In this document: positions 13,180-23,214 of the stretch, piece after piece | Numbering within the stretch: the stretch's first letter is position 1 | Layout: every line of letters begins with the position of its first letter | Virus record (IMG/VR): IMGVR_UViG_3300046167_000387 | Span: 1-58,918 of that record | DNA: 58,918 nt | Direction: 5' to 3' (one strand) | From: a virus | Notes under the pieces: model-generated | The model's input: the letters and a program-made list of their open reading frames with translations, nothing else | Database searches by the model: none | Told to the model about the DNA's origin: nothing | Translations under genes and position numbers: made by a program

Positions 13180-13384
13180 GAAAATAAGTATTGGACGCGA
13201 TTACAAGACTGATGCGATGCACTACTCAGTTGGGCAAGAAGTTTACGGAGGTCACGTTATAAGGAATATAATAGAAGAAGACGATAAGTTTTCTATATAC
13301 ATTGAAAAAGGTAATGAGTTAATGCCTTGGAAAGACTTCAATAAAAACATGGCTGTAGCTGTTGAATACAATTTAGAATATTGA
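13172..13384 (+). CDS. Small conserved protein upstream of terminase, 70 aa
   Basis: MIRKISIGRDYKTDAMHYSV...YGGHVIRNIIEED...YIEKGNELMPWKDFN: a compact beta-rich protein. Overlaps the coiled-coil gene by 8 bases and the next gene by TGATG. Function not recognised. Confidence 0.65.
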   Translation: MIRKISIGRDYKTDAMHYSVGQEVYGGHVIRNIIEEDDKFSIYIEKGNELMPWKDFNKNMAVAVEYNLEY

Positions 13385-13974
13385 TGAAAGCTTTATATAA
13401 TTTTATCGTAAAACCTGTTGGTGAAAGATATAATAATGTAAAAAAAATTGACGGCAACACACTTCTATTAAACACTGAACTACAAAACCATAATTATTCA
13501 AATAGAATTGCTAAAGTAATAGCAGTTCCTTCTGCGATAAAAACAGATATAAAAGTCGGAGATGAGATTATAGTTCATCACAATGTGTTTAGAAGGTTTA
13601 AAGATATAAGAGGTGTTGAAAAAAACGGTAAATCATATTACGATGATGACATTTATTTTGTAAACGAAGACCAGGTGTTTGCTTACAAAAGAAACGAAGA
13701 CTGGCAGAGTTGCAGAGGTTTTAATTTTGTTAAACCTATAAAAGAAACTAAAGTTTTTTCGCTAGACTCAGAAAAACCAGCTATCGGTATATTATATTTT
13801 AAAGACCCAAGTCTTAAAGATTTAGACAAAGGTAATTTAGTAGGGTTTAGGCCTGGGGCAGAATATGAATTTGTTATTGGAAAGAACAGACTTTATAGAG
13901 TACCCACTAATTCAATCACAATTAAATATGAATATAAAGGAAACGAAGAGGAGTATAATCCAAGCTGGACATAA
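13384..13974 (+). CDS. Second GroES-like (tandem chaperonin-10 fold) protein, 196 aa
   Basis: Two GroES-like halves can be read. The first half: LYNFIVKPVGERYNNVKKID, then GNTLLLNTELQ, KVIAVPSAIKTDIKVGDEII. The second half: PAIGILYFKDPSLKD and GFRPGAEYEFVIGKNRLYRV. Distinct from the lid protein at 6153, lacking its short mobile loop. ATG 13384, overlapping the previous stop, is preferred to the TTG at 13381. A phage co-chaperonin like T4 gp31 or a structural derivative are both possible. Confidence 0.55.
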   Translation: MKALYNFIVKPVGERYNNVKKIDGNTLLLNTELQNHNYSNRIAKVIAVPSAIKTDIKVGDEIIVHHNVFRRFKDIRGVEKNGKSYYDDDIYFVNEDQVFAYKRNEDWQSCRGFNFVKPIKETKVFSLDSEKPAIGILYFKDPSLKDLDKGNLVGFRPGAEYEFVIGKNRLYRVPTNSITIKYEYKGNEEEYNPSWT

Positions 13975-14203
13975 AGCAGTTGAAGAACTAATTCAAGTCG
14001 CTAAAGAAAAAATAGTTGATTCAGATGATGATATATCTGCTGATAGATTAAAAAACGCAGCAGCTACAAAGAAGTTAGCTATATTTGATGCTTTTGAAAT
14101 TCTAAACAGAATAAAAGAAGAAGAAGATATGCTTGAAAACAAACCTAAGGAAGAAGAAGTTAAAAAAGCTTTTAAAGGGTTTGCTGAAAAAAGGTCTAAG
14201 TAA
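13928..14203 (+). CDS. Putative small terminase subunit, 91 aa
   Basis: ATG 13928 (MNIKETKRSIIQAGHKAVEE) overlaps the previous gene; a longer form from 13865 overlaps more. All-helical and acidic (SADRLKNAAATKKLAIFDAF...RIKEEEDMLE). It stops at the large-subunit start (TAATG). This helical protein immediately before TerL is a recurring arrangement in Bacteroidetes phages. The small-terminase call is by position and size; no HTH is obvious. Confidence 0.55.
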   Translation: MNIKETKRSIIQAGHKAVEELIQVAKEKIVDSDDDISADRLKNAAATKKLAIFDAFEILNRIKEEEDMLENKPKEEEVKKAFKGFAEKRSK

Positions 14204-16416
14204 TGTACGAACAGACTTTATATAATGTTGTAACGCCTATAAGAAAAAACACTATATCTAGAATGAATAAATCTAGAAAGTGGAAGTACGGTTACGATAA
14301 AGAACACGATATTGTTGTCATTAGCAAAACAGGTCAAATAGGTGAAATATATAACATACAAAACCTAAAGATTGCTTTACCCAAAGCGCCTGCTAAAATA
14401 GACAAAACTAATAACAAGTGGAAAGTTGAAGAATATCCTAAAGAACTAAAATCAATAACTAGTATATTTGATTGGAGAGAATATCCTGAAGATTTTCAAA
14501 ATAAATGGGAGGGGTATATAGATGAACAATTTAAAAGAAGAGAAGAAGGTCATTGGTTCAATAACAAGAACGTGGCTACTTACATCACTGGTACTCATTT
14601 TATGTACCTGCAATGGTCTAAGATTGACGTTGGGAACGCAGACTTTAGAGAAGCGAACAGATTATTCTATATATTCTGGGAAGCTTGTAAAGCAGACAGT
14701 AGGTGTTACGGAATGTCTTACCTTAAAAACAGACGTTCAGGATTTTCATTTATGGCATCAGGAGAAACAGTTAACATGGCAACCATCTCGAGCGACGCTA
14801 GATTTGGAATACTATCAAAGTCTGGATCGGATGCAAAAAAAATGTTTACCGATAAAGTTGTACCAATCTCAGTTAACTACCCGTTTTTCTTCAAACCCAT
14901 ACAAGACGGTATGGATAGACCAAAAACCGAACTCGCGTACAGGATACCAGCGTCTAGGCTCACGAGAAAATCAATACAAGCTAAAAAGAGCACAGAGATA
15001 CTAGAGGGGTTAGATACTACTATTGATTGGAAAAATACAGGGGACAACTCTTACGATGGTGAGAAACTTAGATTATTAGTACACGATGAGAGTGGTAAAT
15101 GGGAAAGACCTGATAACATATTAAATAACTGGAGAGTTACAAAAACATGTTTAAGATTAGGTTCTAGAATTATCGGTAAGTGTATGATGGGTTCAACCTC
15201 AAACTCTTTAGATAAAGGAGGTTCTAATTTTAAAAAATTATATAACAACTCTAACGTTTTAAAAAGAAACAAAAACGGTCAAACAGCATCGGGTTTGTAT
15301 TCTTTATTTATTCCAATGGAATGGAATTACGAAGGTTTTATAGATGAATTTGGACACCCTGTATTTAATACGCCTAAAGAAGTTGTAACAGGTCCATTAG
15401 GAGACGTTATAGACGTCGGAGTTATAGAACACTGGGATAATGAAGCTGAAGGATTAAAAGGTGACCAGGATGCTTTAAATGAATTCTACAGACAATTTCC
15501 ACGCACAGAAGAACACGCTTTTAGAGACGAAGCTAAAAACAGTATATTTAATTTAGCAAAAATATACGAACAAATAGATTATAACGAAGATTTGAGTAAT
15601 ACTAACGTATTAACAACCGGCAGTTTTCAATGGGCTAACGGTATAAAAGATTCAACAGTTATATTCACACCTAATCCTAACGGAAGATTCAAAGTTTCTT
15701 GGGTACCTGGAACAGCTTTACAAAATAGACAAATTGTTAATAAAGGATTAAAAAGCCCAGGTAACGAACATATGGGTGCTTTTGGATGTGACAGTTACGA
15801 TATATCAGGTACAACAGATGGTCACGGCTCAAAGGGAGCTTTACACGGTTTAACTAAGTTTAGTATGGAAGATGCTCCTGCAAATACATTTTTTTTAGAA
15901 TATATCGCAAGACCTCAAACCGCTGAAATATTTTTTGAAGATGTATTAATGGCTTGCGTATTTTACGGAATGCCGATATTAGCAGAAAATAATAAACCTA
16001 GATTATTGTATTACTTTAAAAGAAGAGGTTACAGAGGTTACTCGATGAATAGGCCTGACAAAATATGGAACAAGTTATCTATTACAGAAAGGGAAATAGG
16101 TGGTATGCCTAACTCGAGCGAAGATATAAAACAAGCTCACGCAGCAGCTATAGAAACATATATAGATAAACACGTTGGGTTACTAGAAGATGGGCAATAC
16201 GGAGCGATGTATTTTAACACTACCCTAAATGATTGGGCTGGTTTTGATATAAACAAAAGAACAAAGTTTGATGCTGCTATAAGCTCAGGGTTGGCTATAA
16301 TGGCATGTAATAGACATTTATATCACCCGAAGCCTAATGTAGAAAAAAATAAAATAAGTTTAAAAATAGCTAAATACACTAATTCTGGTGGATTTTCAAA
16401 ATTAATAGAAAAATAA
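14203..16416 (+). CDS. terL: Terminase large subunit, 737 aa
   Basis: DNA-packaging motor with ATPase and nuclease domains. The Walker A position holds an atypical YLKNRRSGFSF (about residues 173-183) rather than GxxGxGKS, as in many crAss-like and marine phages. Walker B is RLLVHDESGKW (about 289-299). The nuclease domain opens with GAFGCDSYDISG (about 525-536). The long C-terminal part carries further acidic residues. Neighbouring portal and capsid genes confirm the role. Confidence 0.88.
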   Translation: MYEQTLYNVVTPIRKNTISRMNKSRKWKYGYDKEHDIVVISKTGQIGEIYNIQNLKIALPKAPAKIDKTNNKWKVEEYPKELKSITSIFDWREYPEDFQNKWEGYIDEQFKRREEGHWFNNKNVATYITGTHFMYLQWSKIDVGNADFREANRLFYIFWEACKADSRCYGMSYLKNRRSGFSFMASGETVNMATISSDARFGILSKSGSDAKKMFTDKVVPISVNYPFFFKPIQDGMDRPKTELAYRIPASRLTRKSIQAKKSTEILEGLDTTIDWKNTGDNSYDGEKLRLLVHDESGKWERPDNILNNWRVTKTCLRLGSRIIGKCMMGSTSNSLDKGGSNFKKLYNNSNVLKRNKNGQTASGLYSLFIPMEWNYEGFIDEFGHPVFNTPKEVVTGPLGDVIDVGVIEHWDNEAEGLKGDQDALNEFYRQFPRTEEHAFRDEAKNSIFNLAKIYEQIDYNEDLSNTNVLTTGSFQWANGIKDSTVIFTPNPNGRFKVSWVPGTALQNRQIVNKGLKSPGNEHMGAFGCDSYDISGTTDGHGSKGALHGLTKFSMEDAPANTFFLEYIARPQTAEIFFEDVLMACVFYGMPILAENNKPRLLYYFKRRGYRGYSMNRPDKIWNKLSITEREIGGMPNSSEDIKQAHAAAIETYIDKHVGLLEDGQYGAMYFNTTLNDWAGFDINKRTKFDAAISSGLAIMACNRHLYHPKPNVEKNKISLKIAKYTNSGGFSKLIEK

Positions 16417-16420
16417 AAAT

Positions 16421-18847
16421 ATGGCTGAGTCAGTTATAACAAGTTATTTTCCAAGTCAAATAGCTAGTGATCAAGAAAAGCAATCGCTAGAATACGGAAC
16501 AACAGTTGGTAGAGCTATCGAAAGAGAATGGTTTAATAATGATAATGGCAATAGCCGTTTTAAAAGTAACCAAGTTTCTTTTCACAACCTAAGACTGTAT
16601 GCTCGAGGAGAACAAAGTATTCAAAAATACAAAGATGAGTTATCTATAAACGGTGATTTATCTTATTTAAACTTAGACTGGAAACCAGTGCCTATTATAC
16701 CTAAGTTTGTAGACATAGTTGTTAACGGTATTTCAGATAGACAATTTGATATAAAAGCATATTCACAAGATCCTTATGGAGTAAACAAAAGGACTAGGTA
16801 TATGGAGTCTCTTATTAGAGATATGCAAACTAAAGAATTAAATGAATTCGCAGAAGCAGAATTTGGAGTTAATTTGTTTGAAAACGACCCAGAAACATTG
16901 CCAAAAAACAAAGAAGAGTTAGATGTGCATATGCAGCTTAGCTACAAGCAACAAGTTGAGTTAGCTGAAGAGCAAGCTTTAAATGTATTGTTAGACGGTA
17001 ATAAGTATGACCTCATAAAAAGAAGATGTAATTACGATATAACTACTATAGGTATAGGCGCTGTAAAAAATACTTTTACAAAAGCGGAAGGTGCTAAAGT
17101 AGAATATGTAGACCCAGTTAATTTAGTTTGGTCATATACTGATTCACCTTATTTTGACGATATATATTACGTAGGAGAAGTTAAGTCGGTGCACTTAAAT
17201 GAAATTAAGAAAGAATTCCCTTGGTTAACAAATGATGATTTAAAAGAAATAGCAAGCCAGTCTGTAAGTAATAGTGGTTTTTATAATAGAACTATAAATA
17301 ACAAAGACGAAGACGATTCTAATACTGTTCAAGTACTGTACTTTAATTACAAAACTTTCACAAACGAAGTTTACAAAGTAAAAGAAACAGCTACCGGGGC
17401 TTCTAAGATAATACCTAAAACAGATGAGTTTAATCCTCCTGAAGAAATGTACGAGGAATATGGTATATCAAAATTGTCTCAGTCGTTAGAAGTATTATAT
17501 GAAGGAGTAAAGATTGTAGGTGGTAAAATGCTTAAATGGGAACTTGCTAAAAACATGATACGTCCTAAGAGTGATTATACTAAAGCTAAAATGAATTACA
17601 GTATTGTTGCCCCTAGAATGTATAAAGGTAGAATAGAGAGTATCGTTTCGCGTATAACAGGTTTTGCTGATATGATTCAGTTAACGCATTTAAAATTACA
17701 GCAAGTAATGTCTAGAATGGTTCCTGATGGAGTATATCTTGACGCAGATGGTTTAGCTGAAGTTGATCTAGGTAATGGTACAAATTACAATCCACAAGAA
17801 GCATTAAATATGTTTTTTCAAACAGGTTCTGTAATTGGTAGATCATTTACGCAGGATGGGGATATGAATCCAGGTAAAGTGCCTATTCAAGAAATATCAA
17901 CTGGTTCAGGTGGTGGAAAAATGCAAAGCCTTATAAGCAACTATAATTACTACATGCAGATGATCCGTGATGTAACCGGTCTTAACGAAGCTAGAGATGG
18001 AAGTACTCCAGATTCTAGAGCATTGGTTGGTGTTCAAAAAATAGCTGCAGCAAATTCCAACGTAGCTACAAGACATATATTAGATGGTAGTTTGTTTTTA
18101 ACAGCTGACCTATGCGAGGGTTTATCTTTAAGAATTTCAGATATAATAGAGTACTCTCCAACTAGAGAAGCTTTCATTCACAAAATAGGTAACCAAAATG
18201 TCGCTGTATTAGAAGAAATGAAAAACCTTCACTTGTATGACTTTGGTATTTTTATAGAGCTACAACCAGATGAAGAAGAAAAAGCTGTATTAGAAAACAA
18301 TATTCAAGCAGCTGTTCAAAGTGGACTTATTGATTTATCAGATGCTATTGACCTTAGAGAGATTAAAAACTTAAAGCTAGCTAATCAATTACTAAAGATA
18401 AGAAGAGTAGAGAAACAAAAGCGTGACCAACAAATTCAACAGCAAAATATACAAGCACAAGCAGATGCAAACGCTCAAGCTCAACAGGTAGCTGCTCAAG
18501 CAGAGGTGCAAAAGAATCAAGCTCTTACACAACAAAAGATAGAATTAGAAAACGTTAAAGCTGGTATTGCTGATCAAAAACTAATGAAAGAAGCTACATT
18601 AAAGAAAGAGCTTATGCAATTAGAATTTGAAATGAATATGCAATTGAAAGGTATAGAAGTAAACAATCGTAAAGCAGAAGTAAGCGATAAAGAAGATCGA
18701 AAAGACGAAAGAACTAAATTACAAGCAACACAGCAAAGCGAATTAATAAATCAAAGACAAAACAGTTTACCGCCTAAAAACTTCGAATCCTCAGGAAACG
18801 ATATACTTAGCGGTGATTTCAGCTTAGGTTCCTTTGATCCTAAGTAA
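16421..18847 (+). CDS. Portal protein, 808 aa
   Basis: Dodecameric ring at the packaging vertex. The N-terminus (FPSQIASDQEKQSLEYGTTV...AIEREWFN) and RLYARGEQSIQKYKDEL, then LNLDWKPVPIIPKFVDIVVN, match portals of crAss-like and related podoviruses. The last about 130 residues form a Gln/Ala/Glu-rich coiled coil (barrel-like). Four bases after terL. Confidence 0.85.
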   Translation: MAESVITSYFPSQIASDQEKQSLEYGTTVGRAIEREWFNNDNGNSRFKSNQVSFHNLRLYARGEQSIQKYKDELSINGDLSYLNLDWKPVPIIPKFVDIVVNGISDRQFDIKAYSQDPYGVNKRTRYMESLIRDMQTKELNEFAEAEFGVNLFENDPETLPKNKEELDVHMQLSYKQQVELAEEQALNVLLDGNKYDLIKRRCNYDITTIGIGAVKNTFTKAEGAKVEYVDPVNLVWSYTDSPYFDDIYYVGEVKSVHLNEIKKEFPWLTNDDLKEIASQSVSNSGFYNRTINNKDEDDSNTVQVLYFNYKTFTNEVYKVKETATGASKIIPKTDEFNPPEEMYEEYGISKLSQSLEVLYEGVKIVGGKMLKWELAKNMIRPKSDYTKAKMNYSIVAPRMYKGRIESIVSRITGFADMIQLTHLKLQQVMSRMVPDGVYLDADGLAEVDLGNGTNYNPQEALNMFFQTGSVIGRSFTQDGDMNPGKVPIQEISTGSGGGKMQSLISNYNYYMQMIRDVTGLNEARDGSTPDSRALVGVQKIAAANSNVATRHILDGSLFLTADLCEGLSLRISDIIEYSPTREAFIHKIGNQNVAVLEEMKNLHLYDFGIFIELQPDEEEKAVLENNIQAAVQSGLIDLSDAIDLREIKNLKLANQLLKIRRVEKQKRDQQIQQQNIQAQADANAQAQQVAAQAEVQKNQALTQQKIELENVKAGIADQKLMKEATLKKELMQLEFEMNMQLKGIEVNNRKAEVSDKEDRKDERTKLQATQQSELINQRQNSLPPKNFESSGNDILSGDFSLGSFDPK

Positions 18848-18879
18848 TAATAATAGTAACAATTATATAATATTTTATC

Positions 18880-20067
18880 ATGGAAGAACAATTAGAACAA
18901 GCTAACCCTGAATTAGAGGCAACTAAAATAGAAGACGCTAATCCTATGTCATTCGAAGAAGGGGTTATTAAGGTTAACTTAGATGACCTTAATAAACCTC
19001 AAGAGGAAAGTGTTCCAGAAGCACAACCAGAACCAGAAGCGATTATAAATGAAAAAGCTGAAACTGAAGAGGTAGCTGAAGCGCCAGAGGCACCGGTTCA
19101 AGAATTACAGCAAGAACCGGAATCATATATTGAAGAAGTAACAAACGAAGAAGCCCAGGAAGTTCAAGAAACTCAGGAAGTTGCTGAAGAATTAGAAGAA
19201 CAGGTAGAACAAGCATTAGTTGAGGCAGAGGCTGGTGGAGAATTACCTGAGAATATACAGAAGGTGGTTGAGTTCATGAATGAAACAGGCGGAAGCTTAG
19301 AGGATTACGTAAAACTAAATACAGATTACTCTTCTTTAAACGAAGATCAATTACTTAGAGAATACTACGAAAGCACAAGACCCCATTTGGATAAAGAGGA
19401 TATTGATTTTTTAATGGAAGATAATTTTTCATTTGATGAAGATATAGATGAAGAAAGAGATATACGTAGAAAGAAAATAAGCAAAAGAGAAGAGCTTTCA
19501 AAAGCTAAAAATCACCTAGACGGATTAAAAACTAGGTATTATGATGAAATAAAAACTGGGTCTAAATTAAATCCAGAGCAAGCAAAAGCGGTGGAATTCT
19601 TCAACCGTTATAAACAAGAAAATGAAGAAGCAACTAAAATAGCTGAAAGCCAGTTATCTACATTTAAAAACAAAACAGAAAGTCTGTTTTCTAATGATTT
19701 CAAAGGTTTTGATTTCAACGTTGGAGAAAAGAAATTTCGTTTTAAAGTAAACAATGTAGATCAGGTAAAAGACACCCAAAGCGACATCAATAATTTAGTC
19801 AAGAAGTTCTTGAACGATAAAAATGAAATGAATGACGCTGCAGGTTATCACAAGTCTTTATTTACAGCTATGAACGCAGATAAGATTGCCAATCACTTTT
19901 ATGAGCAAGGAAAATCCGATGCCATGAAGTCTAGTATACAGAAAGCAAAGAATATTGACATGAATCCTCGAGGGGCCCATGAAAATGTTAAACCGCCTAA
20001 TGGCTGGACAGTGAAGTCAATTAAGACTGGTAGTTCTTCTAAATTTGGAATAAAAACTAGAAAATAA
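18880..20067 (+). CDS. Putative scaffolding protein, 395 aa
   Basis: The N-terminal about 120 residues are Glu/Pro/Ala-rich and disordered, followed by helical charged segments. A basic C-terminus (GWTVKSIKTGSSSKFGIKTR) is typical of the capsid-binding end of scaffolds. Position between portal and major capsid gene supports the call; there is no sequence family match by eye. Confidence 0.65.
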   Translation: MEEQLEQANPELEATKIEDANPMSFEEGVIKVNLDDLNKPQEESVPEAQPEPEAIINEKAETEEVAEAPEAPVQELQQEPESYIEEVTNEEAQEVQETQEVAEELEEQVEQALVEAEAGGELPENIQKVVEFMNETGGSLEDYVKLNTDYSSLNEDQLLREYYESTRPHLDKEDIDFLMEDNFSFDEDIDEERDIRRKKISKREELSKAKNHLDGLKTRYYDEIKTGSKLNPEQAKAVEFFNRYKQENEEATKIAESQLSTFKNKTESLFSNDFKGFDFNVGEKKFRFKVNNVDQVKDTQSDINNLVKKFLNDKNEMNDAAGYHKSLFTAMNADKIANHFYEQGKSDAMKSSIQKAKNIDMNPRGAHENVKPPNGWTVKSIKTGSSSKFGIKTRK

Positions 20068-20086
20068 AACTTAAAAACTTAAAATT

Positions 20087-21508
20087 ATGGCATTCACAGG
20101 AAGTGCAGGAGCATTAGCACATTTGACTCCAAGACCAACACAAACTTTATTTAACGACAACTATCTCTCTTTAGCAGAGATGAACTTTACACAACAATTC
20201 TTACCAGAAGTATATGAGAAAGAAGTAGAAAGATACGGAAACCGTACTATCTCTGGATTCTTACGTATGGTAGGTGCTGAAATGCCTATGGCATCTGATC
20301 AAGTAGTTTGGTCTGAGCAAGGTAGATTACATATTGCTTACGACGATGTAACTGTTACAAACGGAACTACTATTTCCATCCCAGCAGAGGGTGGTGCTTC
20401 AAAAAACCTTATCGGAGCAGGAGCTACTATCGTAATAGCTAACGCAGCAGGAACAACTGTTGAAAAAGCATATGTAAAAACTGTATCTGTAGCGGGAAGT
20501 GGTGTTGCTACTCTTACTGTTGCTGGTTACGCAGGAGCTATTAGCTTTACTGCAACTGGAGACGCGAAAGTATTTGTATATGGATCTGAGTACGCAAAAG
20601 GGACTAGCAATGCTGGAACTTCAGTAGACGCTGCTTTTGAGCAATTCAGTAACCAACCAATTATACTTAGAGATAAGTACAATGTAAACGGTTCTGATAC
20701 AGCACAAATCGGATGGGTTGAAGTAACTACTGAGGCTGGAACTTCTGGATACTTATGGTACTTAAAATCTGAGCACGAAGCTAGAATCCGTTTTGAAGAC
20801 CAATTAGAAATGTCTATGATTGAAGCTGAAAAATCATCAGCAGGAATTACTGTAGATAACACTAACAACAACTTCGGAGGAGGAAGCACTATAAAAGGTT
20901 CTGACGGTTTATTCGCAGCTCTTGAAAATAGAGGTCTTGTTTACGCTTCAGCATCTTTCGCTGGCCCAGATGGATTATCAGATTTCGATACTATCTTACA
21001 AGAACTTGACAAGCAAGGAGCTATTGAGGAAAACATGATGTTTTTAGATAGAGCTTCTTCTTTAGCTATCGACAACATGCTAGCCTCACAAAATTCTTAC
21101 GGAACAGGTGGAACATCTTACGGTGTATTCGATAACTCTGAAGATATGGCTTTAAACTTAGGTTTCTCAGGATTCCGAAGAGGTTCTTATGACTTCTACA
21201 AAACTGACTGGAAATACTTAAACGATTCTACTACTCGTGGATTAGTTGGAGATATTGAAGGTGTTATTGTACCAGCTGGAACTTCTACAGTTTACGATCA
21301 GCAATTAGGTAAAAACATTTCAAGACCATTCTTACACGTACGTTATAGAGCTTCTGAAGCTGATGACAGAAAAATGAAATCTTGGATTACTGGATCTGTT
21401 GGTGGAAACTATACAAGTGACGAAGATGCAATGAATGTACACTTCTTATCTGAAAGATGTTTATGCGTACAAGGTGCTAACAACTTTGTATTATTGAAAA
21501 AAGCGTAG
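20087..21508 (+). CDS. Major capsid protein, 473 aa
   Basis: Follows portal and scaffold and is followed by a strong hairpin terminator (21521-21562), as expected for the most expressed gene. Begins MAFTGSAGALAHLTPRPTQT, and NNYLSLAEMNFTQQFLPEVY-type sequence leads into an HK97-like mix of alpha/beta. An inserted Gly/Thr/Ala-rich beta segment spans about residues 80-170. Codon use looks optimised (many TTA, GGA, ACT), unlike flanking genes. Confidence 0.8.
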   Translation: MAFTGSAGALAHLTPRPTQTLFNDNYLSLAEMNFTQQFLPEVYEKEVERYGNRTISGFLRMVGAEMPMASDQVVWSEQGRLHIAYDDVTVTNGTTISIPAEGGASKNLIGAGATIVIANAAGTTVEKAYVKTVSVAGSGVATLTVAGYAGAISFTATGDAKVFVYGSEYAKGTSNAGTSVDAAFEQFSNQPIILRDKYNVNGSDTAQIGWVEVTTEAGTSGYLWYLKSEHEARIRFEDQLEMSMIEAEKSSAGITVDNTNNNFGGGSTIKGSDGLFAALENRGLVYASASFAGPDGLSDFDTILQELDKQGAIEENMMFLDRASSLAIDNMLASQNSYGTGGTSYGVFDNSEDMALNLGFSGFRRGSYDFYKTDWKYLNDSTTRGLVGDIEGVIVPAGTSTVYDQQLGKNISRPFLHVRYRASEADDRKMKSWITGSVGGNYTSDEDAMNVHFLSERCLCVQGANNFVLLKKA

Positions 21509-21520
21509 AGCTAAATTAAT

Positions 21521-21562
21521 GTAATTATTACCCTCGTTGAATCTACGGGGGTAATTATTACT
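21521..21562 (+). terminator. Hairpin terminator/attenuator after the major capsid gene
   Basis: GTAATTATTACCCTCG and its complement CGGGGGTAATTATTAC form a 16-bp stem (one G-T pair) with a 9-base loop, followed by TCTTATT. It would raise capsid mRNA relative to downstream genes. Confidence 0.75.
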
Positions 21563-21591
21563 CTTATTAAACTATTAAATTATATTATATC

Positions 21592-22407
21592 ATGGCTAAA
21601 CAAGCTACAGCTAAGAAAGTTGAGGTTGCTCCTCAGCAAGCAGTTAAACCTGCTGTAAAAACACCTACTAAACCAGTATTTGAATTTAAAGACAGAACGT
21701 ACTATATAGCTACAGGTAAATCTCCTTTAGTTTACGCACTTAATTCAAGGCATTCTTCAAGAAAACCTTTATTGTATTTTGACAAAGAATCTGGTTACCA
21801 AAGAGAGTTAAGGTACGCTACTAATCAAAAATCTCCATTTGTAGATGAACAAAAAGGAGAAAGTACTTTAGGTAGAATTGTTTTTAGGAACGGTACATTA
21901 ACAGTAAAGAAAGAGGATGTTAATCTTCAGAAATTATTATCTTTATATCACCCATTAAAAGATAAGATATATAGAGAGCTTGATAAAGAAGCTGAATCTG
22001 TTAATGAATTAGATTGGATTGAATTAGAATTAGAGGCTCTTATGGCTGCTAAAAACATTGAAATCGATCATGCTGAAGCTATCTTAAGATCGGAATTGGG
22101 GGAAGAAGTTACAAGGCTATCTTCTAGTGAATTGAAAAGAGACTTAATGATATTTGCAAAAAGAAATCCTGCTTTATTTTTAGATTTAGCTAATGACGAT
22201 CATATTCAATTAAGAAATACTGGAGCAAAAGCTGTTGAAGCTGGTATCCTGAACCTATCTGCTGATCAACGTACATTTACTTACGGAGCCGGAGGTAGAA
22301 AATTAATGACAGTGCCTTTTGATGAACATCCTTATTCAGCATTAGCGTCTTACTTTAAGACCGATGATGGAATGGAAGTTTACAAAGCAATTTTAAAAAG
22401 ACTTTAA
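21592..22407 (+). CDS. Structural protein of unknown role, 271 aa
   Basis: Lys/Ala/Pro-rich start, then FEFKDRTYYIATGKSPLVYA... and a helical second half (ELDWIELELEALMAAKNIEI). A second hairpin follows it. It lies between capsid and ring proteins, so a head completion or decoration protein is plausible. Confidence 0.65.
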   Translation: MAKQATAKKVEVAPQQAVKPAVKTPTKPVFEFKDRTYYIATGKSPLVYALNSRHSSRKPLLYFDKESGYQRELRYATNQKSPFVDEQKGESTLGRIVFRNGTLTVKKEDVNLQKLLSLYHPLKDKIYRELDKEAESVNELDWIELELEALMAAKNIEIDHAEAILRSELGEEVTRLSSSELKRDLMIFAKRNPALFLDLANDDHIQLRNTGAKAVEAGILNLSADQRTFTYGAGGRKLMTVPFDEHPYSALASYFKTDDGMEVYKAILKRL

Positions 22408-22426
22408 TAGAGTCACTATATAGTAG

Positions 22427-22451
22427 TTAGGCTGCTTTAATAGTGGCCTAA
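22427..22451 (+). terminator. Short hairpin after 21592-22407
   Basis: TTAGGCTGC-tttaata-GTGGCCTAA forms 9 pairs including two G-T, followed by TTATTATAAAT. A weak terminator or mRNA-stabilising hairpin. Confidence 0.5.
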
Positions 22452-22479
22452 TTATTATAAATAAATAAAAAAATAAATT

Positions 22480-23211
22480 ATGGCTGTAAGCGTAGATGCT
22501 GTTTATCAGAAAGTATTAGCAATACTAAATAAAGAACAAAGAGGCTATGTAACTCCTCAAGAGTTTAACCTATTTGCTAATCAAGCACAAAGTGATCTTT
22601 TTGAGCAATACTTTTATGACATAAATCAATTTGGTAGAGTACCTGGAAACAGTACAGAGTATTCAGATATGTTAACTCTACTTAATGAAAAAATAAATAT
22701 TTTTGAAAATATAGCAGAACCTACTAGGTCTGGATTATATTTTATACCACCTAGTGATTTATATAGACTAGGTTCAGTAGTTTACAAAAATACAACAACC
22801 GATTCTTTCGGTACTTCTTCAACAGAAAGCGTCGAAGCAGAGCGTATAAATGCAAATGAATTTTTGTACATAAACGCATCACCTTTGACTAAACCAAAAA
22901 ACGTTAGACCTGTATTTGTATCTAATTCAAGTGGGATTAGAATTTATGGAAATTCAGAGATTACCGATACTACTAAGGTAGAGTTACAATATATAAAGAA
23001 ACCGGCTAAAGTTGAATGGAACTATCAAATGGTATTTGGAGAAGCTTTGTACGATTCATCGTCGTCTGTAGATTTTGAGTTACATACAGCGGAAGAAGTA
23101 GAGCTTGTTGTTAAAATACTAGAATTATGTGGTTTATTAATAAAAGACATTAACTTGTATCAGGTGATGAACCAAGAAGAACAAGAGACTATTCAACAAG
23201 AAAAAGCATAA
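22480..23211 (+). CDS. Head-tail ring/adaptor protein, 243 aa
   Basis: MAVSVDAVYQKVLAILNKEQ with GYVTPQEFNLFANQAQSDLF is the typical helical start of ring/adaptor proteins in crAss-like and marine podoviruses. Beta segments (IRIYGNSEITDTTKVELQYI) and a C-terminal helix follow. Adjacent to a second adaptor-like gene 3 bases downstream. Confidence 0.65.
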   Translation: MAVSVDAVYQKVLAILNKEQRGYVTPQEFNLFANQAQSDLFEQYFYDINQFGRVPGNSTEYSDMLTLLNEKINIFENIAEPTRSGLYFIPPSDLYRLGSVVYKNTTTDSFGTSSTESVEAERINANEFLYINASPLTKPKNVRPVFVSNSSGIRIYGNSEITDTTKVELQYIKKPAKVEWNYQMVFGEALYDSSSSVDFELHTAEEVELVVKILELCGLLIKDINLYQVMNQEEQETIQQEKA

Positions 23212-23214
23212 TAT

